Shown here: positions 1-7,318 of the stretch, piece after piece
Position numbering within the stretch: position 1 is the stretch's first letter
Layout of the letters: every line of letters starts with the position of its first letter
Origin: Treponema sp.
Lineage (GTDB): Bacteria > Spirochaetota > Spirochaetia > Treponematales > Treponemataceae
Direction of reading: 5' to 3'
Assembly (NCBI GenBank): GCA_017450535.1
Contig: JAFSTK010000113.1
Coordinates: 1 to 36,720, forward strand
DNA: 36,720 nucleotides
Notes under the pieces: generated by a model
What the model was told of the DNA's origin: nothing
The model's input: only the letters and a program-made list of their open reading frames with translations
Databases searched by the model: none
Position numbers and translations under genes: made by a program

Positions 1-147
<147 letters not shown>

Positions 148-165
148 CTAGATAAAGTAATATTA

Positions 166-182
166 CCTATCTGTATAATAGG
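166..182. promoter_or_regulatory. Operator-like quasi-palindrome, nifH side
   Basis: The 17-bp element CCTATCTGTATAATAGG has inverted ends (CCTAT/ATAGG). It matches the nifB-side element at 318-334 at 15 of 17 positions (consensus CCTATCTGTnTAnTAGG). It sits about 9-25 nt downstream of the predicted nifH start site, inside the leader. On the mRNA it could also form a small hairpin. Repressor site is inference. Confidence 0.55.
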
Positions 183-197
183 GAATATTACAATCAA

Positions 198-227
198 ATA
201 ATAATCTCCAGAAGTCTAGTTTGTCAA
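198..227 (-). promoter_or_regulatory. nifH promoter (minus strand)
   Basis: Reading the minus strand, TTGACA (plus 222-227) is followed after 18 bp by TATTAT (plus 198-203). The start site would be near 191, giving a leader of about 55 nt with an AGGAG ribosome site. No sigma-54 (GG-N10-GC) signature is visible, so this looks like a housekeeping sigma-70 type promoter. Confidence 0.6.
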
Positions 228-278
228 GTAGTTTAATTAAAAACCCTTAAAAAAAGATTAGTTTCTCTACTTGACAAA
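220..278. repeat. Inverted repeat containing both divergent -35 boxes
   Basis: The 12-bp arms at 220-231 and 267-278 are perfect reverse complements (CTACTTGACAAA read inward from either promoter) separated by 35 bp. Each arm contains the TTGACA -35 box of one divergent promoter plus the same CTAC upstream of it, so the conserved portion is longer than a -35 box needs and could bind a regulator. Confidence 0.6.
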
Positions 279-300
279 TAAGAAATAAAAAAGCTATAAC
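271..300 (+). promoter_or_regulatory. nifB promoter (plus strand)
   Basis: TTGACA at 271-276 is followed after 18 bp by TATAAC at 295-300. This mirrors the nifH promoter in box sequence and spacing. The start site would be near 307, giving a leader of about 38 nt. Confidence 0.6.
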
Positions 301-317
301 TCTAATATGATTTAATT

Positions 318-334
318 CCTATCTGTTTAGTAGG
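318..334. promoter_or_regulatory. Operator-like quasi-palindrome, nifB side
   Basis: The element CCTATCTGTTTAGTAGG repeats the nifH-side motif. It lies about 11-27 nt after the predicted start site and its right arm runs into the AGGAG ribosome site (332-336) of nifB. Both a protein roadblock and an RNA hairpin masking the Shine-Dalgarno (CCTA pairing with TAGG) are possible. Confidence 0.55.
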
Positions 335-344
335 AGAATAAAAA

Positions 345-1226
345 GTGGCGTTAGACGAAGCAACCATCTATCGTGAGCATCCATGTTTTGGTCCTCATAA
401 GCACAATAAGGGCAGAATTCATCTCCCTGTTGCGCCGGGCTGTAATATCGAATGCAAATTTTGCGATAGGAAAATAAATGAGACAGAAAATCGTCCCGGC
501 GTAACTAGCACCGTTATCAAACCGGAGGAGGCGTGCGAATACATCCGCCGTGCTCTTGAGCGATGTCCTGAGCTGACTGTTGTTGGCATTGCAGGCCCCG
601 GTGATACGCTTGCGACAAATTACGCGCTCGATACATTCCGTCTTGTAAAAAAAGAGTTTCCGCAACTTATCCGTTGTATGAGCACAAACGGTCTCCTTCT
701 TTTAGAGCGAGCGGAAGAGCTTGTTGAGGTTGGCATCGATACGCTTACTGTTACTGTAAACGCTGTAGACCCAAAAATTGAGGCAAAACTGAACAACCGC
801 ATTATCTATCATGGAAAAGTCTACACGGGCGAAGAGGCGGCGGAGATTTTGATTCACAATCAGATTGAGGGCATAAAAAAAGTTGTCAGCCTTTCTGATG
901 CAAAGATACTGATAAAAGTAAACTCCGTTTTATGTCCGGGAATTAATGATAAACACATAGAAGAAATCGCATACACCGTAAAAGATGCGGGCGCACATAT
1001 CTACAACATCATTCCGCTTATTCCTCAGAATGAACTGAAAGACTTAAAAGCGCCCACATTCAAGGAACTCGACCAAGCGAGACAGGCAGCGTATCCGTAT
1101 ATCAATATCTTTACGCACTGTGCGCATTGTCGGGCTGATGCCATTGGTGTACCGGGCGAGTTCGACATCGGAAGTGAGATTTATATGGGGCGCGTGCTGG
1201 GCAAGGAGACATTTTCACATGGCTAA
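345..1226 (+). CDS. nifB: NifB, radical SAM FeMo-cofactor precursor synthase (stand-alone, variant)
   Basis: NifB builds the carbide-containing 8Fe core (NifB-co/L-cluster) needed by nitrogenases. The protein has 293 residues and comprises only the radical SAM core. The SAM-cluster motif CxxxCxxC is at C33, C37, C40; HPC is at 12-14; RPGVTS follows at about 50-55; CMSTNG is at 111-116; and the C-terminal CAHCRADA begins at C259. The family usually reads KYDCxNESRPG after the third cysteine; here the segment is DRKINETENRPG, so the cysteine assigned as a K2-cluster ligand in characterised NifB is absent. GTG start with AGGAG 8 nt upstream. The NifX-like domain often fused to NifB is encoded by the next gene, which overlaps by 8 nt. 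Confidence 0.88.
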   Translation: MALDEATIYREHPCFGPHKHNKGRIHLPVAPGCNIECKFCDRKINETENRPGVTSTVIKPEEACEYIRRALERCPELTVVGIAGPGDTLATNYALDTFRLVKKEFPQLIRCMSTNGLLLLERAEELVEVGIDTLTVTVNAVDPKIEAKLNNRIIYHGKVYTGEEAAEILIHNQIEGIKKVVSLSDAKILIKVNSVLCPGINDKHIEEIAYTVKDAGAHIYNIIPLIPQNELKDLKAPTFKELDQARQAAYPYINIFTHCAHCRADAIGVPGEFDIGSEIYMGRVLGKETFSHG

Positions 1227-1674
1227 GTATAAAGTTGCAGTTGCGACAAGTGATGGTAAGACAGTGGACACGCACTTTGGGCACGCGCTTTCGTTCACCA
1301 TTTTTGTTGTGGATGAAGAGACTGGTGCCTTTGAAGACACGGAAGAGCGTACGATTGAAAAAGCAGGCTGTAGTGGCGGGGAGTGTGGCGGAGCTGCGCA
1401 GTCGGACGGAAGTGCTGTCACTGACGCAGGATGCGGTGGCAGGAACGGAGCCGCTGCTGAGTCTGGAGTGATGGACGCAATTGCCGCTCAACTTGAAGAC
1501 GTGGATTATGTTCTTGTTGCCAGAATCGGTCCTCACGCTATCCGTGCGCTTTCCAAGCATGGAATCACCGCATACGACATCGTTCTCCCGATTGACGAGG
1601 CGATTGAAAAAATCAATGGATTTCGCAAAAAGATAAACGCAAGAAAACATGTGGCCTTGGGCGGCAAAGACTGA
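1219..1674 (+). CDS. NifX/NafY-like iron-molybdenum cofactor binding protein
   Basis: A 151-residue member of the dinitrogenase iron-molybdenum cofactor family, which binds or carries FeMo-co precursors and is frequently fused to the C-terminus of NifB. The typical strand pattern is visible: KVAVATSDGKTVDTHFGHA at the N-terminus, then VLVARIGPHAIRAL from about 98. A Gly/Cys-rich insertion (about residues 49-83) carries C51, C56 and C72 and lies where the family has a short glycine-rich cysteine loop; it may bind metal. ATG is chosen because AAGGAG lies at 1203-1208 and the gene overlaps the nifB stop by 8 nt, implying translational coupling. Longer upstream in-frame starts would run deep into nifB. 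Confidence 0.82.
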   Translation: MAKYKVAVATSDGKTVDTHFGHALSFTIFVVDEETGAFEDTEERTIEKAGCSGGECGGAAQSDGSAVTDAGCGGRNGAAAESGVMDAIAAQLEDVDYVLVARIGPHAIRALSKHGITAYDIVLPIDEAIEKINGFRKKINARKHVALGGKD

Positions 1675-1681
1675 GTGAATT

Positions 1682-2299
1682 ATGGCAAAAAGCATGACAA
1701 TCGTGTATCCGGTACACGAAGGTTTGTATATCAATCTGACCAACCGTTGTCCGTGCGCATGTACATTTTGTATCCGCCAGAGTGCGGACGGTGTGCACGG
1801 AAGTGACCCGTTGTGGCTTGACCATGAGCCAAGTGTCGCAGAGGTAAAGACGGCATTACAGGCAGAAGATATGAGCAAATATAAGGAAGTGGTTTTTTGT
1901 GGTTATGGCGAGCCGACGGAGCGTTTAGACGCGCTGCTAGAAATCGCATCCTTTATCAAAGAAAATTATCATCTGCCCGTCAGAATAAATACAAATGGAC
2001 TGGGCAATTTAATTCATCAGAAAGATATTACGCCGCTTTTTGCTGGAAAAATTGACGCGCTCAGTATCAGCTTAAATACAAGCAACCCAGAAATATATGA
2101 GCGAACAGTACGTCCGAAATTCGGCAAAAAAGCCTATCCTGCGCTCCTTGAATTTGCCAGAAATGCCGTTCGCACCGTTCCAAAAGTGATGATGAGCACC
2201 GTTGCCACGACAATTTCAAAAGAAGACGAGGAAAATTGTCGTAAATTGTGCGCGGACTTAGGCGTAACATACCGCATCCGCGCATTTGTCGAACACTAG
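1682..2299 (+). CDS. TatD-associated radical SAM protein
   Basis: A small radical SAM protein of 205 residues resembling the family annotated as radical SAM, TatD family-associated. The SAM-cluster motif is C23, C27, C30 within LTNRCPCACTFC, followed by CGYGEPT (73-79) and RINTNG. There is no C-terminal accessory cysteine domain, so only one cluster is expected. The substrate of this family is unknown. It starts 7 nt after the nifX-like stop and so belongs to the nifB transcript; ATG at 1694 is an alternative start. No TatD gene is adjacent here, which is unusual given the family name. Its stop lies 3 bp from the stop of the opposing argC. Confidence 0.75.
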   Translation: MAKSMTIVYPVHEGLYINLTNRCPCACTFCIRQSADGVHGSDPLWLDHEPSVAEVKTALQAEDMSKYKEVVFCGYGEPTERLDALLEIASFIKENYHLPVRINTNGLGNLIHQKDITPLFAGKIDALSISLNTSNPEIYERTVRPKFGKKAYPALLEFARNAVRTVPKVMMSTVATTISKEDEENCRKLCADLGVTYRIRAFVEH

Positions 2300-2302
2300 T
2301 TC

Positions 2303-3247
2303 CTACAGAACAAGTCCCGTCGCCTCATCGCAACCAAGCACAATGTTCATACACTGTACAGCCGCACCTGATGCACCTTTGCCGAGGTTGTCAAACTGTG
2401 CGGAAACAATCACGCGCTCTTCATTTCCTGTCACGTAAATTTTAAGTCCGTCCCAGCCAGAAAGCGTGTTTCCAGCGAGCATTCCGCCGTACAAGTTTTC
2501 CGTATTCTGTACCACATCAACAAATTTCTCGCCCTTGTAAAAGTCAGAGAAAAATGCCGTGAGTTCAGCGGGTGTCTTGCATTTCTTTAAGAATTCCGTG
2601 TGAATCGGAACAGAAACCACCATGCCGCTGTAGTAGTCAGCCACAATCGGGCTAAAAAGCGGCGCGCGGCTCAGTCCGGTAATCGCCTTCATTTCTTTTA
2701 AGTGTTTGTGCTGTTGAGTAAGCGCATATTCACGTGGAGCGTCCAAATCCTTGTTGCGTCCTTCGCCCTCGTATTCAGCAATCATTTTCTTTCCGCCGCC
2801 CGAATAGCCTGTGAGTGAAAATGCGGAGATAGGGTAGTCAGCAGGGAGAATACCGCCAGCCACAAGCGGATAGACTGTAGAGATAAAGCCCGTCGCATGG
2901 CAGCCAGGAACTGCAATTCTTTTTCCGTTTTTGATTGCAGTGCGGTGTTTTTCCGACAACTCCGGAAATCCATATGCCCAACCAGCTTCTGTTCGATGTG
3001 CGGTTGATGTGTCGATAATTCTTACGTTCTCATTTTCAACAAGCGAGACCGCTTCCCGTGCCGCCGCATCAGGCAGACACAAAAAAGTGATGTCAGATTC
3101 GTTAATCAGCCGTTTTCTCTCAGCCGTGTCCTTTCTCAGTTCAGCAGAAATTGTTAAAAGCTCAATATCATCGCGTTCAGCAAATCGCTCATGGATTCTC
3201 AATCCCGTCGTGCCTTCGCTTCCGTCAATAAAAATCTTTGGTTTCAT
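2303..3247 (-). CDS. argC: N-acetyl-gamma-glutamyl-phosphate reductase, type 2
   Basis: Reduces N-acetylglutamyl-5-phosphate to the semialdehyde with NADPH in arginine biosynthesis. The protein has 314 residues, the length of the shorter type-2 enzymes. The nucleotide-binding segment DGSEGTTGLRI is at 8-18 and the catalytic cysteine is C116 in AVPGCHATGF; IDTSTAHR (78-85) is typical of the family. The Met at 3247 is chosen over an upstream Met at 3274 because the protein family begins at this point and a TATAAT box ends 6 nt before it, which leaves no room for a leader. No other arg gene is adjacent. Confidence 0.9.
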   Translation of the reverse strand: MKPKIFIDGSEGTTGLRIHERFAERDDIELLTISAELRKDTAERKRLINESDITFLCLPDAAAREAVSLVENENVRIIDTSTAHRTEAGWAYGFPELSEKHRTAIKNGKRIAVPGCHATGFISTVYPLVAGGILPADYPISAFSLTGYSGGGKKMIAEYEGEGRNKDLDAPREYALTQQHKHLKEMKAITGLSRAPLFSPIVADYYSGMVVSVPIHTEFLKKCKTPAELTAFFSDFYKGEKFVDVVQNTENLYGGMLAGNTLSGWDGLKIYVTGNEERVIVSAQFDNLGKGASGAAVQCMNIVLGCDEATGLVL

Positions 3248-3253
3248 ATATTC

Positions 3254-3283
3254 ATTATACAATATTGAACACATCCGCTACAA
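3254..3283 (-). promoter_or_regulatory. argC promoter, leaderless type
   Basis: On the minus strand TTGTAG (plus 3278-3283), 18 bp, TATAAT (plus 3254-3259), then 6 nt and the ATG. The expected transcription start coincides with the A of ATG and there is no Shine-Dalgarno. Confidence 0.6.
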
Positions 3284-3324
3284 GTATTATTGTCATACGA
3301 ACGAAAAGAAGGGGAAATAACATA

Positions 3325-3408
3325 CTGACGCTACGTGACTAACTTTCCTTAAACGAGCGAGGACGTTAGTCCGAGCAGCGTTAGCGAAATGTCCGTGTGA
3401 CATTTTTT
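3325..3408 (+). other. Orphan structured element with terminator-like 3' hairpin
   Basis: Two nested stems, CTGACGCT (3325-3332) with AGCGTTAG (3377-3384, one G-T pair) and GACTAAC (3337-3343) with GTTAGTC (3365-3371), form one long hairpin. It is followed by AATGTC-CGTGT-GACATT (3388-3404) and a run of Ts to 3408, the layout of an intrinsic terminator on the plus strand. No plus-strand gene ends here; argC and murC diverge around it. It may be a small RNA, a mobile hairpin or a dispersed extragenic element. No convincing promoter was found. Confidence 0.4.
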
Positions 3409-3438
3409 CCCGCACTATTCCAAACGCATGTTTTTTGG

Positions 3439-3444
3439 TATACT
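3439..3444 (+). promoter_or_regulatory. murC -10 box, leaderless type
   Basis: TATACT ends 6 nt before the murC ATG. The -35 region (around 3416) is weak. There is no Shine-Dalgarno. Confidence 0.5.
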
Positions 3445-3450
3445 AATTTT

Positions 3451-4992
3451 ATGTCTGTACAAGAAAAATCTTTGCCGCAGGATGTTCGCGGCGTTCACAT
3501 ACATTTTGTCGGCATCAAGGGGACAGGCATGGCCGCCTTGGTGGAAATTTTGTACGCGCGTGGAGCTGTCATCACCGGTAGCGATGTGACCGAACGCTTT
3601 TACACAGATGAGATTTTGGAAAAACTGCATTTGCGCGCACTTCCGTTCAGCGAAGAAAATATCACGCCCGACGTGCAGTATGTCATCTATTCCAGCGCGT
3701 ATAATCCAGAGAAAAATCCCGATTTGATTGCCGCTGTCCGTAAGGGGCTTCCCATGCTTTTGTATACCGAGGCATTGGGAGCGGTTTCTCGTTCTGCATA
3801 TTCATGCGGTATCTGTGGCGTTCACGGAAAAACCACGACGACTGGCTTAACAGGCACAATTCTCAAATCGCTTGATTTACCAAGTCAAGTGCTCGCAGGC
3901 TCCATCATCGCGTCGTTTGACGGTAACGGTCTTTCTGGCTCCTGCACGATGACTACGCCGCAATTTGTCGCTCACAAAAAAGAAAACTCAGACGGAGAAA
4001 AAGCCTATTTTGTGGCGGAAACATGCGAATACCAGCGGCATTTTATGTCGTTCTGTCCTCAGAAAATTATCCTCACCAGCGTAGAAAGTGACCATCAGGA
4101 TTATTATCCGACGTATGAAGATATCCGTAACGCTTTTGTTGATTATCTCTGTAAATTGCCACAGGGCGGCGAAGTGTTCTATTGTGCTGATGATAAAGGT
4201 GCTGTTGAGACTGTCGGCATCGTAAAAGAAAAACGTCCCGACATTCAGGCTGTTCCCTATGGCACAACGGCGGCAGGCGACTACCACATCACTTTTGGGC
4301 GCACGGAAAATGGCCGGCAATATTTCTCGCTCGGCACAGTCGGAAACGGCATAGGTGAGTGCGCTCTTTCAGTTCCCGGTGAGCATAATGTCCGAAACTC
4401 AGCCGCCGCAATCGCACTTGCGACAGCATTGCTCCGCACAGCTGGCAAAAATCCCGCTGACTACACAGATACAATCAAATCAGCCTTACTCAATTTTGCG
4501 GGCGGAAAGAGACGCAGTGAGATTATCGGAAGGGCAAAGACTGCGAGCGGAGAAGACGTGATTGTGCTTGACGATTATGGTCATCATCCCACGGCAATCG
4601 CTACCACCTTGACTGGTTACCGCACATTCTACAAAAATCACAAAATCATCGTGGACTTTATGAGCCACACGTACACACGAACTGCCGCGCTTTTGGAAGA
4701 ATTTGCCTCGTCATTCGGTTCTGCGGACATGGTGATTATCAATAAAATCTACGGAAGCGCCCGCGAGGATGCCAGCAAAGCCCCTGTGACCGGAGAAATC
4801 TTGGCAAGATGTACACAAAAGTATAACAAAAATACTGTATATGCCGGTGAATTTGATGAGGCTGCCCGCATCGCGCTCGCTGAGCTTTCCAAACCAAGCG
4901 GAAAAACGGACGGTTATCTCTTTGTCACCATGGGTGCGGGCGACAACTGGAAGGTAGGAAAAAAAGTATTGGAATCGCTTAGCGGTCAGTAA
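3451..4992 (+). CDS. murC: UDP-N-acetylmuramate--L-alanine ligase
   Basis: Cytoplasmic ATP-dependent ligase adding L-Ala to UDP-MurNAc in peptidoglycan synthesis. It has 513 residues, somewhat longer than the usual 460-490. The Rossmann motif GIKGTGM is at 21-27, the ATP P-loop GVHGKTTTT at 123-131 and the C-terminal domain motif DDYGHHPT at 374-381. The catalytic-region segment reads AETCEYQRHF where the family usually has EADESDxSF, so the first Glu is kept but the Asp is Cys. Mpl (tripeptide ligase) is a related alternative, but no second murC is visible here to force that reading. ATG at 3451 is preferred over one 18 codons upstream because the -10 box sits between them. The 3' end overlaps the opposing DUF4230 gene by 14 nt. 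Confidence 0.85.
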   Translation: MSVQEKSLPQDVRGVHIHFVGIKGTGMAALVEILYARGAVITGSDVTERFYTDEILEKLHLRALPFSEENITPDVQYVIYSSAYNPEKNPDLIAAVRKGLPMLLYTEALGAVSRSAYSCGICGVHGKTTTTGLTGTILKSLDLPSQVLAGSIIASFDGNGLSGSCTMTTPQFVAHKKENSDGEKAYFVAETCEYQRHFMSFCPQKIILTSVESDHQDYYPTYEDIRNAFVDYLCKLPQGGEVFYCADDKGAVETVGIVKEKRPDIQAVPYGTTAAGDYHITFGRTENGRQYFSLGTVGNGIGECALSVPGEHNVRNSAAAIALATALLRTAGKNPADYTDTIKSALLNFAGGKRRSEIIGRAKTASGEDVIVLDDYGHHPTAIATTLTGYRTFYKNHKIIVDFMSHTYTRTAALLEEFASSFGSADMVIINKIYGSAREDASKAPVTGEILARCTQKYNKNTVYAGEFDEAARIALAELSKPSGKTDGYLFVTMGAGDNWKVGKKVLESLSGQ

Positions 4993-5686
4993 GTTTTTCT
5001 ACAGCCTGCGTCAATTCGGTGAGCACGGGGTTTTCTTGCCGCGTCACCACATTGATTTCTTTAAAGCCAAATTTTTCCAAAAGGTGGGTGACAAGTTTTC
5101 GTGCCCGCTCATCACTTTCATCGAGAAGACCGTCTTCCTGCAAGGCGGTTGCCATCTCTTTTTTTGCCGCATCAATTTCATCAAAGATTTCTTGCGTTGT
5201 GATTGGAAGGAAAATGCTCCGCTGCTCGTCAAATACTTCCTGAGAGGTGATGTCGTTTCCCAAAATCTCTGAGCGTGGCAGAATGACATCGATAGCCTTT
5301 CCGTCGTCGGAGATAAATACTTCCGCTGCGGCAATATTTTGAATTCCCGCACGGACAGTCCCCACGTAGCGCACGATACTGTAAGCTTTTGCGACTATAT
5401 TCCGCTTTTTTATTGTTGCGATGTCTGAATAACGCATTTTGTACAATGTCAGTTCAGCTACTTCTGAAAGCTCACGTTCCACCATAGCGTGTTTTTTATC
5501 TACACTTATTTTGAGAAGTTTTGTGAACCCAAACTTGCTTCCAAAAAATAACGCGCCTAAAAGCAAGAGAATGGTCACGATTCTGAGTGAAAGTTTAATG
5601 ATAAGCCGCTTTCCGAATCCATCATGCTTCGGCTTTCTGTCTGCGTCTGATTCATTGAGTTTCTGAGATTTTTCTTCTTTTTTCAT
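4979..5686 (-). CDS. DUF4230 family membrane-anchored protein
   Basis: A 235-residue protein with a charged cytoplasmic N-terminus (residues 1-28), one hydrophobic helix at about 29-50 and a large C-terminal domain that should lie outside the membrane. The C-terminal part has the pattern of DUF4230: an early strand with YSDIATIKK, an IDVILPRSEIL segment, and a final helix with FGFKEINVV. Function is unknown for the family. There is no signal-peptidase site, so it should stay anchored. It is divergent from yicC and convergent with murC, overlapping the latter's end by 14 nt. A TATAAT box ends 6 nt before ATG, so the mRNA is probably leaderless. Confidence 0.7.
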   Translation of the reverse strand: MKKEEKSQKLNESDADRKPKHDGFGKRLIIKLSLRIVTILLLLGALFFGSKFGFTKLLKISVDKKHAMVERELSEVAELTLYKMRYSDIATIKKRNIVAKAYSIVRYVGTVRAGIQNIAAAEVFISDDGKAIDVILPRSEILGNDITSQEVFDEQRSIFLPITTQEIFDEIDAAKKEMATALQEDGLLDESDERARKLVTHLLEKFGFKEINVVTRQENPVLTELTQAVEKLTDR

Positions 5687-5692
5687 ATTTTG

Positions 5693-5698
5693 ATTATA
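5693..5698 (-). promoter_or_regulatory. -10 box of the DUF4230 gene, leaderless type
   Basis: Minus-strand TATAAT followed by CAAAAT and ATG: exactly 6 nt between the box and the start codon. The -35 is poor (TGTTGC or TTGTTG, 18-19 bp upstream). Confidence 0.5.
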
Positions 5699-5745
5699 CC
5701 GTGGATATGGAAAAAAGCAACAAATTATGATAAAATATGATGCAT

Positions 5746-6615
5746 ATGAACTCGATGACTGGATACGGTTACAAAGAAGCCGTAGTTGATAACACGCAAA
5801 TCAGCGTAGAAATTAAATCGGTGAACAGCCGTTTTTTAGATTTGTCTATAAATCTTCCTTCTTTTTTAAATCCATTGGAAGCCCGCCTGAGAAAATTGGT
5901 GAGCGAAAAAATTGTTCGCGGCAAAGTTGACCTGACCATCCGTGTGCATGACAACAATTCTACCGCTACCGTGAGCGCAGACCTCGCCGCCGCAAAATTG
6001 TACTTTGATGCTATCAGTCAGATTGCTTCTGCGCTCGGAAAGACCGCTGATGATATTCCGCTCAGCCTGATTATTCAGCAGGAAGGTGTTCTGAACATCA
6101 CTCATCAGTTTGACGCGGAAGCCTATTGGCAAAAAATTGAGGGCGTTTTTAACGAAGTGTTTGAGCAGTTTCAGGCTTTTCGTGCGCGTGAGGGAGAGAA
6201 TCTGTACAAAGATTTGCTTTCAAAACTGGACAAGCTGGACGAGTGCGCCGCATTCTTCAAAAAATGGCAGCCGGAAATGGAGTCGCGCTTTAAGGAAATA
6301 ATCACCAAAAAGTTTAACGATTTGCTTGGCGACCATGCGGACGAAAACCGCATCATGCAGGAAACCGCGGCTATGCTCGTCAAATACACGATTAACGAAG
6401 AGATTATCCGCCTGCACAGTCATCTTTCCGCGCTCCGCAATGAGATGAAATCAAACCCGACACCCGGAAAGCGAATCGACTTTATCTGTCAGGAAGCCAA
6501 CCGGGAAATCAATACGATTGGCAGCAAAAATCAGTTTACGGAAGTAGGGCAAATGGTCATCACGGCAAAAGATGCCCTTGAAAATATCCGCGAACAATGC
6601 AAGAATGTAGAATGA
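5746..6615 (+). CDS. yicC: YicC family endoribonuclease
   Basis: A protein of 289 residues of the YicC family, whose characterised members are endoribonucleases acting in RNA turnover. The N-terminal hallmark NSMTGYG opens the protein, followed by EIKSVNSRFLD (about residue 24) and the C-terminal DUF1732 segment with KRIDFICQEANREINT and NQFTEV. Three clustered ATGs (5737, 5740, 5746) precede the SMTGYG motif; the last is chosen because it gives the usual family N-terminus. No Shine-Dalgarno is visible, and TATGAT/TAAAAT boxes lie immediately upstream. In many bacteria yicC is followed by gmk; here the downstream nucleotide kinase is of the cytidylate type instead. Confidence 0.88.
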   Translation: MNSMTGYGYKEAVVDNTQISVEIKSVNSRFLDLSINLPSFLNPLEARLRKLVSEKIVRGKVDLTIRVHDNNSTATVSADLAAAKLYFDAISQIASALGKTADDIPLSLIIQQEGVLNITHQFDAEAYWQKIEGVFNEVFEQFQAFRAREGENLYKDLLSKLDKLDECAAFFKKWQPEMESRFKEIITKKFNDLLGDHADENRIMQETAAMLVKYTINEEIIRLHSHLSALRNEMKSNPTPGKRIDFICQEANREINTIGSKNQFTEVGQMVITAKDALENIREQCKNVE

Positions 6616-6661
6616 GATGTTTTGTCGCCGTCCATGGCGCGCTTCTGGAGGAAATCGATAT

Positions 6662-7231
6662 ATGTCTGAATACAAAATAACTGAAGGAACCGAACTGCGT
6701 ATCGCTATCAGCGGAAAATCTGGATGCGGAAACACTACCGTCAGCACAATGCTCGCGGAAAAATTGGGCATTACGCTTATCAATTTTACGTTCCGTCAGC
6801 TCGCCGCAGAAAAAGGGCTTACGCTTGCGCAGGTCATTGAGAACGCAAAAAACGACGACAGTTATGACATCGCAGTGGATACCAAACAAGTTGAGCTTGC
6901 CCGCGCAGAAAGTTGTGTACTCGGAAGCCGCCTCGCCATCTGGATGCTTAAAGAAGCTGACTTAAAAGTTTATCTGATTGCAAGCGATGACACCCGTGCC
7001 AAGCGCATTTTGAACCGTGAGGGCGGCGACTTGCAGCAAATCAAAGACTTTACCGCCATGCGTGACCGTGAAGACAGCGCACGCTATATGAAACTTTACC
7101 AGATTGACAACAATGAGTACGAGTTTGCTGACCTCAAAATCGATACGGCGACACGCACTCCGGAGCAGATTGTCTCGCTCATTTTGGAATATCTGGAAAA
7201 GAACGGAAGAATCGTTCGCTGCGACCGATAG
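6662..7231 (+). CDS. cmk: Cytidylate kinase, archaeal/spirochaete type
   Basis: A 189-residue P-loop nucleotide kinase of the short cytidylate kinase type (CMP/dCMP phosphorylation). The P-loop reads GKSGCGNTT at 18-26; like archaeal-type enzymes it has a non-lysine residue (Asn24) where classical Walker A has Lys. RDREDSARY (about 137-145) fits the lid and arginine-finger region. The start at 6662 has GGAGGA at 6647-6652, about 10 nt upstream; the upstream in-frame ATG at 6617 lacks this. It lies 46 nt after yicC and is probably co-transcribed. A generic AAA-type kinase of unknown specificity cannot be excluded. Confidence 0.75.
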   Translation: MSEYKITEGTELRIAISGKSGCGNTTVSTMLAEKLGITLINFTFRQLAAEKGLTLAQVIENAKNDDSYDIAVDTKQVELARAESCVLGSRLAIWMLKEADLKVYLIASDDTRAKRILNREGGDLQQIKDFTAMRDREDSARYMKLYQIDNNEYEFADLKIDTATRTPEQIVSLILEYLEKNGRIVRCDR

Positions 7232-7306
7232 TAATTGGCTAGAGCCTCAATTTTCAGCAGATTATAGAAGTCTTAGTTTTTTTCTTTACTTTTCTCTAGT
7301 GCATGG

Positions 7307-7312
7307 TATAAT
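7307..7312 (+). promoter_or_regulatory. -10 box of the EAL gene, leaderless type
   Basis: TATAAT followed by six bases and ATG at 7319. This placement supports 7319 rather than 7397 as the original start of the downstream gene, although the frame from 7319 hits an amber codon at 7388. Confidence 0.55.
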
Positions 7313-7318
7313 TTTAAC

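Noticed and set aside
1111-1878. Long open frame on the minus strand (255 codons) opposite the NifX-like gene
   Set aside because: It lies opposite the strongly coding nifX-like and radical SAM genes, its protein has no recognisable motif, and it has no ribosome site.
3451-4992. Mpl (murein tripeptide recycling ligase) instead of MurC
   Set aside because: The motifs fit MurC at least as well and the essential step must be encoded somewhere; no evidence here favours Mpl.
6662-7231. Broken Walker A (Asn for Lys) as evidence that the Cmk is inactive
   Set aside because: Archaeal-type cytidylate kinases naturally vary at this position, so the change is probably normal for the subfamily.
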